Of a stretch of DNA of 64,000 nucleotides, positions 33,681 to 42,592 are shown in pieces. Both the position numbers and the translations under genes were made by a program. How positions within the stretch are numbered: position 1 is the first letter of the stretch; every line of letters begins with the position of its first letter. Source of the stretch: Streptomyces sp. Edi2 (GTDB lineage Bacteria; Actinomycetota; Actinomycetes; Streptomycetales; Streptomycetaceae). Below the pieces are notes generated by a model that worked only from the letters and a program-made list of their open reading frames with translations, was not told the origin of the DNA and did no database searches. The DNA is taken from contig NZ_JBEJGX010000003.1 of assembly GCF_040253635.1 (NCBI RefSeq), forward strand, positions 2,728,001 through 2,792,000, written 5' to 3'.

Positions 33681-33696
33681 GCGGCCGGGGTTCGCT

Positions 33697-33788
33697 GTTC
33701 ACCGTGGTCGGCGTTCTCTGTTCACCATGGTCAGCGTTCTCTGTTCACCGTGGTCAGGGTTCTCTGTTCACTGTTGTCAGGGTGCTCC
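33697..33788. repeat. 23-bp tandem repeat, four copies
   Basis: GTTCACCGTGGTCGGCGTTC plus TCT starts at 33697, 33720, 33743 and 33766; the last copy has diverged. The units carry GTTCAC halves but with 23-base spacing. Confidence 0.85.
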
Positions 33789-33866
33789 GTTCGAAAGCGG
33801 TCGGGTTCGAGCGTCCCGCACGGAGCGTGAAGGGGGAAGAGCATGAGGGGGAAGAGGGGCTTCCCC

Positions 33867-35186
33867 CTAGGGTCGCCCTCGGTTGCCCGGCGCGTGACCA
33901 GGGTGGCGGGTGAGCCGGGCGTGCAAAGAGCGGGCCGAGGTGTCGGTCAGGGCCGCGATCTGGTCGATGACGGCGCGCATCCGGGCGGTGTCGTCGGGGG
34001 CCGCGTCGAACAGTGAACGGAACTGCGGATCAAGGCCGTCGGGGGCGCGGGCGAGCAGCGCCTCGGCCAGTTCGGCGAGGACGATGCGCTGCTCGGCACG
34101 GAGCGCTTCCTGGTCCGGGCGCTGCATGACGTACCGGTCGGCGACGGCTTTCAAAACGGCGCATTCCCACCGCGTTTCGGCCGGAACCACCAGCTCGGCT
34201 CCGTATCGGGTGAGCCGCCCGGTCCCCCACCGGGCCCGGGTCGCGGTCTCGGCCGCGAGGCAGAAGCGGCCGATCAGCTGGCTGGTGGCGTCCTTCAGAC
34301 GGGCCTGGGCGAGCGCGGAGCCGTCGTAGCCGTGCGGCCACCACTCCTGCTCCAGCAGGCGGTCCAGCGCCGCGGCCAGCTCCTCGGATCCGGCGCCGGG
34401 CGCATAGCGCGCACCGGCGACCGCGAAGATCTCGGCCCGTTCGGCGTCTGCGAGCAGGAGGTTGGGGTCGAGGTGTCCGGCGTGCAGCCCGTCCTCGACG
34501 TCGTGCACCGAGTAGGCCACATCGTCGGACCAGTCCATGACCTGCGCCTCGAAGCTCTGCGCACCGGCGGGCGTGTCCCGCCGGAACCATGCGAAGACCG
34601 GCAGGTCGTCCTCGTAGACCCCGAACTTCCGGGACGCCGGGTCGGTGGGGTGGGCGCCGCGCGTCCAGGGGTACTTGGTGGCCGCGTCGAGGGCGGCGCG
34701 GCTGAGGTTCAGCCCGACGCTCACCGTCGAGCCGTCCGCGGTGGGCACGAACCGCTTGGGCTCCAGCCGGGCCAGCAGCCGCAGCGACTGGGCGTTGCCC
34801 TCGAAACCGCCGCAGGGCGCGGCGACTTCGTTGAGCGTCTGCTCGCCGTTGTGCCCGAAGGGCGGATGGCCGAGATCGTGCGCCAGGCAGGCGGTCTCGA
34901 CCAGGTCCGGGTCGCAGCCGAGGGCGGCGCCGAGTTCCCGGCCGACCTGGGCGCACTCCAGGGAGTGGGTCAGCCGGGTGCGCGGGCTGGCGTCCCAGGC
35001 GGGGGTGTGGGCGCCGGGGGTGACGACCTGGGTCTTGCCGGCCAGCCGGCGCAGCGCGGCGGAGTGCAGCACCCGGGCCCGGTCGCGCTGGAAGGCGGTG
35101 CGTCCCGGCCGTTTGTCGGGCTCGGAAACCCAGCGCTCGGTATCGGCCGCGGTGTAGCCGGGGATGGTGGGTGAGGTGCCGGTCAT
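33867..35186 (-). CDS. dgt: Deoxyguanosinetriphosphate triphosphohydrolase
   Basis: A 439-residue HD-superfamily dNTP triphosphohydrolase, which converts dGTP (and often other dNTPs) to the nucleoside and triphosphate. [18 protein letters not shown] and [18 protein letters not shown] supply the H...HD metal ligands (about residues 70-125), [19 protein letters not shown] gives the final Asp and ATKYPW is family-typical. The ATG at 35184-35186 overlaps the stop codon of the upstream sirohydrochlorin-chelatase-like gene (ATGA), so translation is coupled. The much longer open frame upstream is the antisense shadow of that gene. Confidence 0.95.
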   Translation of the reverse strand: MTGTSPTIPGYTAADTERWVSEPDKRPGRTAFQRDRARVLHSAALRRLAGKTQVVTPGAHTPAWDASPRTRLTHSLECAQVGRELGAALGCDPDLVETACLAHDLGHPPFGHNGEQTLNEVAAPCGGFEGNAQSLRLLARLEPKRFVPTADGSTVSVGLNLSRAALDAATKYPWTRGAHPTDPASRKFGVYEDDLPVFAWFRRDTPAGAQSFEAQVMDWSDDVAYSVHDVEDGLHAGHLDPNLLLADAERAEIFAVAGARYAPGAGSEELAAALDRLLEQEWWPHGYDGSALAQARLKDATSQLIGRFCLAAETATRARWGTGRLTRYGAELVVPAETRWECAVLKAVADRYVMQRPDQEALRAEQRIVLAELAEALLARAPDGLDPQFRSLFDAAPDDTARMRAVIDQIAALTDTSARSLHARLTRHPGHAPGNRGRP

Positions 35187-36118
35187 ACAGCGACGGTAGC
35201 CGCCTTGGCGCTCTCGGGACCGGATCCGGTACGCGCGAGGAGCGCCTGGTCGTAGCGGTGCAGGACGAGACGGGCCAGCGCGGGGTGGTCGCCCAGGGGC
35301 GCGGAGGCGGTCCCCGGGGCGGCGGCCGCGCACTGGGTGGCGAAGCGACCGGGGGCGGTGAAGCAGGAGGCGACGGCGATCCGGTCGTGGCCGCGGGCGG
35401 TCAGTGCTCGGATCGCGTCGGGGACGGTGGGGGCAATCTGAGAGGGGCGACGCGAAGCGTCTCGGGCTGGGGCGGTGGCGGGCGACGGGAGGGCAGAGGC
35501 GTAGGCGGGCAGTACGGGGGTGCCGCCGAGGCGGGCCGAGAGCAGCCGGGCCGTGCGCTCGGTGTCCTGGGCGGAGCGCGGGGCACGGGAGCCCGCGGCG
35601 GCCAGGACCACGGCGCTGCGCGGGCAGCGGCCGGCGGGGAATCCGGCCTCCAGGAGGCGGCCGTGCAGCGCCTCGGCGAGGAGGGTGTGCGGCCCCAGGG
35701 GTTCGGCGACCCGGCCGGTCAGATGAGGGGCGCCGGTCAGCGCGGCGGGCAGGTCGTGGGTGACGTGGTGGCCCCGGCCGAAGAGCAGCGGGACGAGGAC
35801 GGCCGCACCGTCCAGCTCGGCGAGGGTGTCGGCGAGCAGGGGGCGGTTCAGTTCGATGTGCCCGAGCCGTACGGGCAGCCCGGGGCGCAGCGCCCGGACC
35901 CGGTCGAGCAGCGCCCGGACGGTGGGCAGGGCGCGGGGGTCGCGGCTGCCGTGCGCCACGGCCACGAGGGTGGGGGGCGGCGGGGCCGGGCGGCGGAAAC
36001 CGTGCAGCCGGACCCGGCCGAGCCGGGTGCCGAGCTGGGCACTGATCTCGGCGGCGAGGTCTCCCGCGCCGAGGGGGCCGGGGAACGCGGAGGGCGGGTG
36101 CGGTATCGGCGCCGTCAT
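35183..36118 (-). CDS. Sirohydrochlorin chelatase (CbiX/SirB-like)
   Basis: A 311-residue protein with two CbiX-like chelatase halves: [22 protein letters not shown] (His of the metal site near residue 56), [21 protein letters not shown] (about 108-128), and a second half with [21 protein letters not shown] and [14 protein letters not shown]. Such enzymes insert Fe2+ or Co2+ into sirohydrochlorin on the route to siroheme or cobalamin. Siroheme is the cofactor of the NirB encoded at 57 kb. Its stop codon overlaps the dgt start by ATGA. The start ATG at 36116-36118 is followed by a Pro-rich 45-residue extension before the first domain. Confidence 0.85.
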   Translation of the reverse strand: MTAPIPHPPSAFPGPLGAGDLAAEISAQLGTRLGRVRLHGFRRPAPPPPTLVAVAHGSRDPRALPTVRALLDRVRALRPGLPVRLGHIELNRPLLADTLAELDGAAVLVPLLFGRGHHVTHDLPAALTGAPHLTGRVAEPLGPHTLLAEALHGRLLEAGFPAGRCPRSAVVLAAAGSRAPRSAQDTERTARLLSARLGGTPVLPAYASALPSPATAPARDASRRPSQIAPTVPDAIRALTARGHDRIAVASCFTAPGRFATQCAAAAPGTASAPLGDHPALARLVLHRYDQALLARTGSGPESAKAATVAV

Positions 36119-36297
36119 GCCGTGAGCGTGGCAGGCGCGCGTTGCGGTGCCGTTTCGCCGCGGCGAAATCCGTGTTCCTTCCGGTTGCCGGCGGGCCCGG
36201 TCGCCCCGGGAAGGACGGGCTGACGGGACGGGCGGCAGGGACCGGGCAGGGGCCCGCCCCGCCCGGTTCCCTGCCGCCCGCTTCCCTGCCGCCCGCG

Positions 36298-37323
36298 CTA
36301 CGCCCCGTGCGCGTCAACCTCCCGCAGGTACGCCGCGCGGTCCGCCTCGTCGAGGAAGGAGGCGCGGAAGGAGTTGCGGGCGAGGGTGCGCAGCGTCTCG
36401 GGGTCGAGGCCGAGGGCGTCGCGTACGGCGGTGAAGTTGTCGCCCGCGTAGCCGCCGAAGTAGGCCGGGTCGTCGGAGTTGACGGTCACCAGTAGTCCGG
36501 CGTCCAGCATCGCGGGCAGCGGGTGGCCGGCGAGGTCGTCGATGACCCGCAGCCGGACGTTGGACAGCGGGCAGACGGTGAGCGGCACCTGCTCGGCCGC
36601 CAGGCGGGCCACCAGCCGCTCGTCCTCCAGGGAGCGCACCCCGTGGTCGATCCGGTCCACGCCGAGGACGTCCAGGGCCTCCCACACATAGGCCGGGGGC
36701 CCCTCCTCCCCCGCGTGCGCGACGCACTTGAGTCCGGCCTCCCGGGCCAGCGCGAAGACCTCCTTGAACTTCGACGGCGGGTGCCCCACCTCGGCGGAGT
36801 CCAGGCCGACGGCGGTGATCTTGTCGAGGAAGGGGCGGGCCGCCTCGAACGTCGCCAGGGCGGAATCGGCGCTCTCGTCGCGCAGGAAGCACATGATCAG
36901 GCGGGTGCTGATGCCGTAGGTCTCCTGGGCGCTGTCGAGCGCACGGGCCAGGCCGTTGATGACCGTCGCGATCGGGACGCCGCGCGCGGTGTGCGCCTGC
37001 GGGTCGAAGAAGATCTCGGCGTGCCGTACGCCCTGTTCCCGGGCGCGGGCGAGATAGGCGTGGGCGAGGTCGGCGAAGTCGTCCTCGGTGCGCAGCACGG
37101 CCATCAGCGCGTAGTAGAGGTTCAGGAACGACTGCAGATCGTCGAAGGAGTAGGCGCGGCGCAGCTCGTCCTCGGTGGAGTACGGCAGGGCGACGCCGTT
37201 GCGCTCGGCGAGCGCGAAGGCCAGCTCGGGCTCCAGGGTGCCCTCGATGTGCAGATGCAGCTCCGCCTTGGGAAGCGGCGCGGGGGCGGTTGGGGCGGAG
37301 GGGGAGGACGGGGAGGAAGCCAC
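36298..37323 (-). CDS. add: Adenosine deaminase
   Basis: A 341-residue purine deaminase converting adenosine to inosine. Zinc ligands and catalytic residues are in place: [13 protein letters not shown] (HxH), [12 protein letters not shown] (His and Glu), [11 protein letters not shown], and [15 protein letters not shown] (Asp-Asp). GTG at 37321-37323 was chosen because AGGTG lies 8 bases upstream; an alternative GTG is three codons earlier. The longer open frame upstream is low-complexity and overlaps the next gene in antisense. A 179-base spacer precedes the sirohydrochlorin chelatase gene downstream; the genes are probably separate units. Confidence 0.93.
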   Translation of the reverse strand: MASSPSSPSAPTAPAPLPKAELHLHIEGTLEPELAFALAERNGVALPYSTEDELRRAYSFDDLQSFLNLYYALMAVLRTEDDFADLAHAYLARAREQGVRHAEIFFDPQAHTARGVPIATVINGLARALDSAQETYGISTRLIMCFLRDESADSALATFEAARPFLDKITAVGLDSAEVGHPPSKFKEVFALAREAGLKCVAHAGEEGPPAYVWEALDVLGVDRIDHGVRSLEDERLVARLAAEQVPLTVCPLSNVRLRVIDDLAGHPLPAMLDAGLLVTVNSDDPAYFGGYAGDNFTAVRDALGLDPETLRTLARNSFRASFLDEADRAAYLREVDAHGA

Positions 37324-37583
37324 GCGGGTCACACCTGTTCTGCGGGTCGGAAGTGTTCTGCGGTACGGGGAGTGTTCTGCGGTACGGGGAGTCGTCAGCG
37401 GTACGGGAAGGTGTTGCGGACAGTGGTCAGCGGTCGTGGTTGCGGTTGCGGTTGCGGGGATCTCCGCCGGTGACCGGAAGGGGCCCGTCCGGCGAGGAGT
37501 CGCCAGGCTATCGGGGCTGGTGACCGGTGCCGCGGCGGCGCTCTTGCCACCCGCGCGTCGATGGCGGCCCTGCGGCCGCGCCC

Positions 37584-38078
37584 TCAGCCGGCCGCGGCTC
37601 TCGACGCCGGCCAGTCGCCGCCCTCGATGGGGGTGCCGGTCGCGCGCAGCCGCGCGGCGAGGCGGTCGGCGGCCAGGTAGACCCAGGCCCGTACGGTCCT
37701 GCCGTCCGCGCACACGGCGTCGGTACGCACCCGCTCGTAAAGGTTCTCCGGGTCGCCGGGGGCGTAGTCCTCCAGCCGGTCCAGCGTCGCGCGCACCTCG
37801 TCGTAGTCGGTGTCGCGGGGCAGGACGAGGTCGCCGTGGACCACCGCGCCGGCGGGTCCGGCCGTCGCGTACGGGTATCCGGGGCCGTCGTAGAGCAGCG
37901 CGCCATCGATGTGGGCCGGTTCCTCGGCCGTGGTCCGGCCACGCAGGGCCCAGGCGTGGTTGGCCTCGCCGGGGCGCAGCGTTCCGTAGACGAAGAACGG
38001 CAGGCGCTCGGGCTCGGGCAGGCGCCCGGGCGCGGGCTCGGGCTCGGGCAGGCGCTCGGGCTCGGGCTCGGTGGTCAT
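37584..38078 (-). CDS. Gamma-glutamylcyclotransferase (AIG2-like) family protein
   Basis: A 164-residue protein with the GGCT fold: FFVYGTLRPGEANHAW (residues about 28-43) is the diagnostic YGTLR motif, LYDGPGYPYATAGPAGAVVHGDLV and LDRLEDYAPGDPENLYERV follow, and the E of LEDY is the usual catalytic acid. Members cleave gamma-glutamyl-amines or peptides, releasing 5-oxoproline. The first 27 residues are EPEPER/LPEPE repeats that look disordered. ATG at 38076-38078 has GGAGAGGAAG upstream. It is divergent from the YdcF-like gene, and the 260-base stretch after its stop (37324-37583) contains no gene. Confidence 0.88.
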   Translation of the reverse strand: MTTEPEPERLPEPEPAPGRLPEPERLPFFVYGTLRPGEANHAWALRGRTTAEEPAHIDGALLYDGPGYPYATAGPAGAVVHGDLVLPRDTDYDEVRATLDRLEDYAPGDPENLYERVRTDAVCADGRTVRAWVYLAADRLAARLRATGTPIEGGDWPASRAAAG

Positions 38079-38217
38079 GGCGGTGCTTCCTCTCCGGGCC
38101 GGGGTGCTCCCTCTGCCACGATGCCAGGCCGCCTGCGCAACCAACACGGCGCGGTGGGGCGTCGCAGCCTGCAAGACCCATCACGACAGGCACGGCCGGG
38201 AAACGGGGCACGGACGG

Positions 38218-38976
38218 ATGCAAGGGCAGGAAACGGGGCCGGTGCGGCGCGCGGGGCGGCGCATACGGCAGCGGGCAGGGAGCGGACTGCGGGGACTACC
38301 CGTACTACGCGGACTACGCCGGATCCGGCTGCCGCGGAGCCGCCGTGGCCGGCGCCGCGCCTATCAGGCGGTCGTCGCCTTGACGGTGCTGGCGCTGGCG
38401 CCCGCGACCTGGATGAACGCCTCGGCGGGCCCCCGGGTGCGCAGTGTCGCGGACGCGCCCGCCGCGCCCGTCGCCATCGTGTTCGGCGCGGGGCTGTGGA
38501 ACGGCGCGCCGTCGCCGTACCTCGCCCACCGGCTGGACGCGGCCGCCGCACTGTACGACCGGGGCACGGTCCGCGCGGTCCTGGTCACCGGCGACAACAG
38601 CCGGGACGACTACGACGAGCCGGATGCGATGCGCGCCTATCTGCTGCGGCACGGCGTTCCGGCCCGCAAGATCGTCAGCGACTTCGCGGGCTTCGACACC
38701 TGGGATTCCTGCAGCCGTGCGCACCGGGTCTTCGGCGTGGACCGGGCGGTGCTGGTCAGCCAGGGCTTCCACATCCGGCGCGCGCTGGCGCTGTGTCAGG
38801 CGGCCGGGGTCGACTCGTACGGCGTCGGGGTGGCCGCGAAGCGCGATGTGACCTGGGCGTACGGCGGTGTCCGGGAGATCTTCGCGGCCCCGAAGGCAGC
38901 GGCGGAGGCGCTGCTGCGGCCCGATCCGCACTTCCTCGGGCCGCACGAGAAGGGGGTGGCGGAGGCGCTGCGTTAG
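38218..38976 (+). CDS. YdcF/SanA (DUF218) family membrane protein
   Basis: A 252-residue protein with an Arg-rich N-terminus, one transmembrane segment (AYQAVVALTVLALAPATWM, about residues 48-66) and a DUF218 domain. AIVFGAGLWNGAPSPYLAHRLDAAAALYD, VLVTGDNS and ILVSQGFHIRRAL-like VLVSQGFHIRRALALCQ are the family hallmarks. SanA/YdcF proteins are linked to envelope barrier function and vancomycin resistance in other bacteria; the biochemical role is unresolved. The ATG at 38218 is the first that leaves a compact basic n-region. The domain should face the cell exterior. Confidence 0.85.
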   Translation: MQGQETGPVRRAGRRIRQRAGSGLRGLPVLRGLRRIRLPRSRRGRRRAYQAVVALTVLALAPATWMNASAGPRVRSVADAPAAPVAIVFGAGLWNGAPSPYLAHRLDAAAALYDRGTVRAVLVTGDNSRDDYDEPDAMRAYLLRHGVPARKIVSDFAGFDTWDSCSRAHRVFGVDRAVLVSQGFHIRRALALCQAAGVDSYGVGVAAKRDVTWAYGGVREIFAAPKAAAEALLRPDPHFLGPHEKGVAEALR

Positions 38977-39038
38977 CGCCCCCGCCACCCCGCCACCCCG
39001 CCGTTAACGCCCCCGCCACCCCACCCGCTGGGGCACGG

Positions 39039-40055
39039 TCACGCCTGCGACGCCTGGGCGTAGAGGCTGAGGACCTTCTGGCCGAAGTACGGGCTGTAGG
39101 AGATGCGGTCGCTGTCCGGACCCTTGGGGCCGCCGCCGTTGAGGCCGCCGATCAGGCCGATGACCCGGCCGGTCCCGCTCTCCTCGTCGAAGTCGGCCAG
39201 CCAGGGGCTGCCGGAGGTGCCGCCGTAGAACCCGCCGCACTCCATGCGCAGTTCATGGGTGCCGGACAGCCGGCTGGTGCGGGTGGCGCAGCGTACGGCC
39301 TTGTCCTGGGGGTCGTTGCGGACGTTCGGGTAGCCGACGACGGTGACGTCGTTGGTGTAACCGGGTGCCGGGGAGAGGGTGTTGCCGCCGGTGGTGTCCT
39401 CGACGGGTTGGCCGCCCTCGTCGGGGGCGACGGTGGCGAAGGCGAAGTCGAGGTCCGCCCCGGCGCCGCTGGTGCCACGGCCGGGGTAGGCGAAGGTGTC
39501 CTCGATCGCCCACACCCCGTACGGCTGCTTGTCCGCGCCGGAACGATACTGCGGGACAAAAGCCGCCCGGGTACCCGGATTGCAGTGCCCGGCGGTGAGG
39601 ATCAGATTGCGGTGCGGGCTGTGCACCACGCTGGCGGTGCAGTGGTGCGCGCGGGCGTCCCCGTCCACGGAGAACAGCACGCCGACGGACGGGACGCCGT
39701 CGAAGTGCCGGGCGATGGCGGCCGACTTGGCGGCGGGAGCGGACCGGGTGGTGGCGGCCCGGTCCGAGGTGCCGCGTTCGGGGCCGGCCGGTGCGGCGGC
39801 CGCCATCCGCTCCCGCGTCCAGTAGGCGGCGGCGTCCCGGCTGGTCCAGGTGGCACCGGGGCGGGGGCTGGGGCTCGGCCGGCCGTCGTGCGCCGCCGCC
39901 TGCGGGGTGTCCTGCGCGGCATGGCCCACGGAGGCGAGGGTCAGGCACGCCGCCACGCCGGCCACCGCGGTCCCGGCCGCGATCCAGCGCCGCCGGACCG
40001 GCCGCTTCTGCGCGTGCCGCGTCGTCGCACCGCGACCGGTGGTGTTGCGTTCCAC
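39039..40055 (-). CDS. Secreted trypsin-like serine protease
   Basis: A 338-residue exported S1-type protease. A basic n-region (TTRHAQKRPVRRRW) and hydrophobic core (IAAGTAVAGVAACLTLASVG) form the signal peptide, with cleavage near AAQ around residue 48. The catalytic triad is visible: His in LILTAGHCNPGT, Asp in GADLDFAFATV, Ser in FYGGTSGSPWLADF. A pro-region of about 60 residues may precede the domain. GTG at 40055 has GAAGGAG upstream and starts one base after the CutA stop codon region, so the gene is likely co-transcribed with cutA; a longer in-frame start inside cutA is less likely. Its physiological substrate is unknown. Confidence 0.88.
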   Translation of the reverse strand: MERNTTGRGATTRHAQKRPVRRRWIAAGTAVAGVAACLTLASVGHAAQDTPQAAAHDGRPSPSPRPGATWTSRDAAAYWTRERMAAAAPAGPERGTSDRAATTRSAPAAKSAAIARHFDGVPSVGVLFSVDGDARAHHCTASVVHSPHRNLILTAGHCNPGTRAAFVPQYRSGADKQPYGVWAIEDTFAYPGRGTSGAGADLDFAFATVAPDEGGQPVEDTTGGNTLSPAPGYTNDVTVVGYPNVRNDPQDKAVRCATRTSRLSGTHELRMECGGFYGGTSGSPWLADFDEESGTGRVIGLIGGLNGGGPKGPDSDRISYSPYFGQKVLSLYAQASQA

Positions 40056-40056
40056 G

Positions 40057-40470
40057 TCAGCTCGTCTCCTTCGCGACCCAGGACAGATAGCCGGCGCCAC
40101 CGTGGGTGACCGGCGTGGCGATGATCTCGGGGGTGTCGTAGTCGTGCGCCTGCAGGAGGTAGGACTCCAGAGCCTCGTAGCGCGCCCGGGCCGTCTTGAA
40201 CAGCACCTGCCACTCCTGGCCGGTCTCGATCGCGTCGTCCCAGCGGTACACCGAGGTCACCTGCGCACTGATCTGCGCGCAGGCGGCGAGCCTCTGCTCG
40301 ATCGCGCCGCGGGCCAGGTGCGCGGCCTTGGCCTCGCTGTCGACGGTCGTCATCACGGTCAGGAATCGGGCGTCCGGGTTCCCGGCGGAACCGGGTGGTC
40401 GGGTCGGTTCGGTCGGGTCGGTCGGATCGGTCGGATCGGTCGGGTCGGTCGGGTCGGTCGGGTCGGCCAC
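40057..40470 (-). CDS. cutA: Divalent cation tolerance protein CutA
   Basis: A 137-residue CutA with the complete trimeric ferredoxin-like core: FLTVMTTVDSEAKAAHLARG, LAACAQISAQVTSVYRWDDAI and WQVLFKTARARYEALESYLL, ending YDTPEIIATPVTHGGAGYLSWV. The first 22 residues are an unusual DPT repeat (PTDPTDPTDPTDPT) encoded by 9-bp GGTCGGGTC units, absent from typical CutA proteins. GTG at 40468-40470 is supported by AAGGA nine bases upstream; starting at the conserved core instead would remove the repeat. The protease gene follows immediately. Confidence 0.92.
   Translation of the reverse strand: MADPTDPTDPTDPTDPTDPTEPTRPPGSAGNPDARFLTVMTTVDSEAKAAHLARGAIEQRLAACAQISAQVTSVYRWDDAIETGQEWQVLFKTARARYEALESYLLQAHDYDTPEIIATPVTHGGAGYLSWVAKETS
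40403..40466. repeat. 9-bp tandem repeat coding for the DPT tract
   Basis: About seven copies of GGTCGGGTC/GGTCGGATC lie at the 5' end of cutA and encode the Asp-Pro-Thr repeat of its N-terminus. The number of copies is likely to vary by slippage while keeping the frame. Confidence 0.8.
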
Positions 40471-40664
40471 AGGTGCATCCTTCGCGGTGGGGGTCGGGAG
40501 GGATCGGGACAGACGGGACGGTGGGCCCGCACCGGCCGAGCAGGCGCGCCCGCCGCCACGGAACCGTTCCGCATCGTACGGACCGAGATGATCATCCCGT
40601 AAGGGACCGGCCCGCCCGGAAGCGGTATGCACCCGGACGCCGTCCCGTCCGCGAAGCGGCTCCC

Positions 40665-40830
40665 GGGCGGTTTCCGGGCGGGGGTCCGGGGCGGTTTACG
40701 GACGATTCCGGGGTTGGCTCCTGGGTTGGCTCCCGGACAGTTTCCGGGCGGCCCGCGGACGGTTTCCGGGTTGGCTTCCGGGCGGCTCCCCGACGGGTTT
40801 CCGAACGGTCCCCGGCCCGTGGGCGCGCTC
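40665..40830. repeat. Degenerate GGCGGTTTCCGGG/GGTTGGCTCC repeats
   Basis: Roughly ten-base units (TTTCCGGGCGG, GTTGGCTCCCGG) alternate across 40665-40830 in the 436-base spacer between the divergent cutA and cupin genes (40471-40906). Nothing else could be recognised in the spacer. Confidence 0.6.
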
Positions 40831-40906
40831 CCCGGTTGCGTCCCGGGGCGCACCGGCAACGATGGAAAGGAAGCTCCGCCGCGTCCGCACGCGAAAGGCC
40901 GGCCTC

Positions 40907-41272
40907 ATGGACGATCTCGATGCACTCGCCCGTCACCTGCTCGACGAAGCCAGGACCTCCGCGCACGGCCGCAGCGCCCACCTCTTCCTGCACGACGGCC
41001 CGCTGCGGCAGGCCGTGATCGCCCTGACCGCGGGCACCGAGCTGGACGAGCACAACACTCCCCCGGCAGCGAGCCTGCACGTCCTGCTCGGCCGGGTCCG
41101 GCTGACCGGTGAGGGCGGCGGCCCGGAGCTGAAAGCCGGTCAGGTCGTCATGCTCCCGCGCGAACGGCACGGGCTGCTGGCCCTGGAGAACGCGGCGGTG
41201 GTGCTGACGGCCGTCACGGGAGTCCCGCTGAGCGAGCGCCGCACGGCGGCCGCGGCGGCGACGTCCGGGTAG
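40907..41272 (+). CDS. Small cupin protein
   Basis: A 121-residue cupin: LALTAGTELDEHNTPPAASLHVLLGRVRLT-like motif 1 (about 43-75) and LKAGQVVMLPRERHGLLALENA as motif 2 (about 84-105). Conserved His/Glu metal ligands are partly kept (DEHN, ERHG). Such proteins are often regulators or isomerases; no partner is evident. The ATG at 40907 has GAAAGG nine bases upstream and begins MDDLDALARHLLDEA; the longer frame from 40862 is not favoured. The gene is monocistronic. Confidence 0.8.
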   Translation: MDDLDALARHLLDEARTSAHGRSAHLFLHDGPLRQAVIALTAGTELDEHNTPPAASLHVLLGRVRLTGEGGGPELKAGQVVMLPRERHGLLALENAAVVLTAVTGVPLSERRTAAAAATSG

Positions 41273-41352
41273 GGGCACGGTGGGCACCCGAGGCAGGGCC
41301 GCGGCGGCGCCCCGGGGCAGGCGGCGACGGCCCGCGACGGCCCGCGACCACC

Positions 41353-41384
41353 GGACTACCGGACTACCGGACTACCGGACTACC
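41353..41384. repeat. 8-bp tandem repeat GGACTACC, four copies
   Basis: Exact GGACTACC units at 41353, 41361, 41369 and 41377 in the spacer between the cupin gene and the converging TSUP gene. A unit of eight is not a multiple of three, which fits a non-coding location. Confidence 0.85.
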
Positions 41385-41529
41385 GATTCTTCACGTCTTT
41401 CTGAATCTTCCGCACTGTCGAGAGCGTGACCAGCCCGAGGGCCCCCGAGTGCCCCCGAACGCCCCCGGGTGCATCTGACCGAGGAGGACAGTACGGCCCT
41501 GCCGCGGCGACCCACCCCCGGTGCCGGGG

Positions 41530-42318
41530 TCAGACCGCCAGCCACTGGTCGTAGCCCAGCTTGCACAGCAGGGCGACGACGACCACCACCAGGACACCCC
41601 GCACGAAGCCGGCGCCGCGCTTGAGGGCCATCCGGGCGCCCACCATGCCGCCGACGAGGTTGAACAGCGCCAGCAGGGCGCCGAGTTGCCACAGCACGGT
41701 GCCCTGGATCGCGAACATCGCCAGCGCGCCGATATTGGTGCAGACATTGACGACCTTGGCGGTGGCCGACGAGCTGACCAGGTCCATGTGCAGGATCGCG
41801 GTGAGCGCGACGACGAGGAACGCGCCGGTCCCGGGCCCGATCAGGCCGTCGTAGAAGCCGATGCCCAGGCCCGCGACGAGGACGGCCGCCACGACGCGCC
41901 GGCGGGAGACCGGCCCCGAGGGCGCGGGCGCGGTCCCGAAGGCCGGGCGGAAGAGGACGAAGGCGAGCACCGCCAGCAGGACGGCCATGATCAGCGGGCG
42001 CAGCACCTCGCTGTTGATCCCCGCCGCGAAGAACGCCCCGGCCAGCGAACCGGCCATCGCGGCGAGGCCGATGCGCAGCGCGCTCCGGACATCGATCGGG
42101 GCCTTGCGGACGTAGGTGACCGCGGCCGCGGTGGTGCCCACGACAGCGGTGGACTTGTTGGTCCCGAGGACGAACGCGACGGGCGTGTGCGGCAGGCCGA
42201 CCAGCAGGGCGGGAAGCAGCAGCAGTCCGCCGCCGCCCACCACGGCATCGATCCAGCCCGCCGCGAGGGCGGCCAGACAGAGCAGGGTCAGGGTGAACAG
42301 CGATATGTCAGGAGGCAC
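41530..42318 (-). CDS. TSUP (TauE/SafE) family transporter
   Basis: A 262-residue integral membrane protein with eight predicted transmembrane segments. AGWIDAVVGGGGLLLLPALLVG and the second-half GFYDGLIGPGTGAFLVVAL are the paired signature motifs of TauE/SafE (TSUP) anion transporters, which export or import sulfonates, sulfite or related organosulfur anions. The start is GTG at 42318. A TATAAG -10 element ends 8 bases upstream and there is no Shine-Dalgarno sequence, so the transcript is probably leaderless. The promoter overlaps the remnant of a DUF998 gene. Confidence 0.88.
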   Translation of the reverse strand: MPPDISLFTLTLLCLAALAAGWIDAVVGGGGLLLLPALLVGLPHTPVAFVLGTNKSTAVVGTTAAAVTYVRKAPIDVRSALRIGLAAMAGSLAGAFFAAGINSEVLRPLIMAVLLAVLAFVLFRPAFGTAPAPSGPVSRRRVVAAVLVAGLGIGFYDGLIGPGTGAFLVVALTAILHMDLVSSSATAKVVNVCTNIGALAMFAIQGTVLWQLGALLALFNLVGGMVGARMALKRGAGFVRGVLVVVVVALLCKLGYDQWLAV

Positions 42319-42502
42319 CGGTTGATCTTATAAACCACGCCCCGCCCCAAGGCCTCCCGACGTGCCACAGGCCCGCCGCGAAGAGCAGCGACAGCAAGCC
42401 CGCGAAGAGGAAGTTGACGGTCTGCGCCCACCCGTCGCGGCCGAGGCAGAGCGAACTGACGGGATGACGGAACGGTTTGGTGACGCGATCGGATGCAGGC
42501 AC
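42308..42502 (-). pseudogene. DUF998 membrane protein fragment
   Basis: The frame encodes HPVSSLCLGRDGWAQTVNFL and then FAGLLSLLFAAGLWHVGRP, a good match to the part of DUF998 integral membrane proteins around their second and third membrane helices. The segment before (RVTKPFR) and after (WFIRSTGAS, stop) do not continue the family, so both ends are lost. It now lies across the promoter of the TSUP gene. Confidence 0.6.
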
Positions 42503-42592
42503 CAGGAGGACCAGGGGGCCTGCACCAGTGCGTCGACGTTTGCCACACGTGAGGCTGAACTAGCTCTCGCCGAACCGAACTTGGAGGAAATC

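Noticed and set aside
33697..33788. PhoP (PHO box) binding array
   Set aside because: GTTCAC halves occur, but at 23-base rather than 11-base spacing, so they do not form the direct-repeat units that PhoP needs.
33867..36317. 816-codon open frame giving dgt a long N-terminal extension
   Set aside because: The extension is the antisense/alternate frame of the chelatase-like gene; the true start at 35186 overlaps that gene's stop and begins the conserved fold.
36298..38223. 641-codon version of adenosine deaminase
   Set aside because: The N-terminal 300 residues are Arg/Ala/Pro-rich sequence running through the neighbouring gene's antisense; ribosome-binding evidence favours the GTG at 37323.
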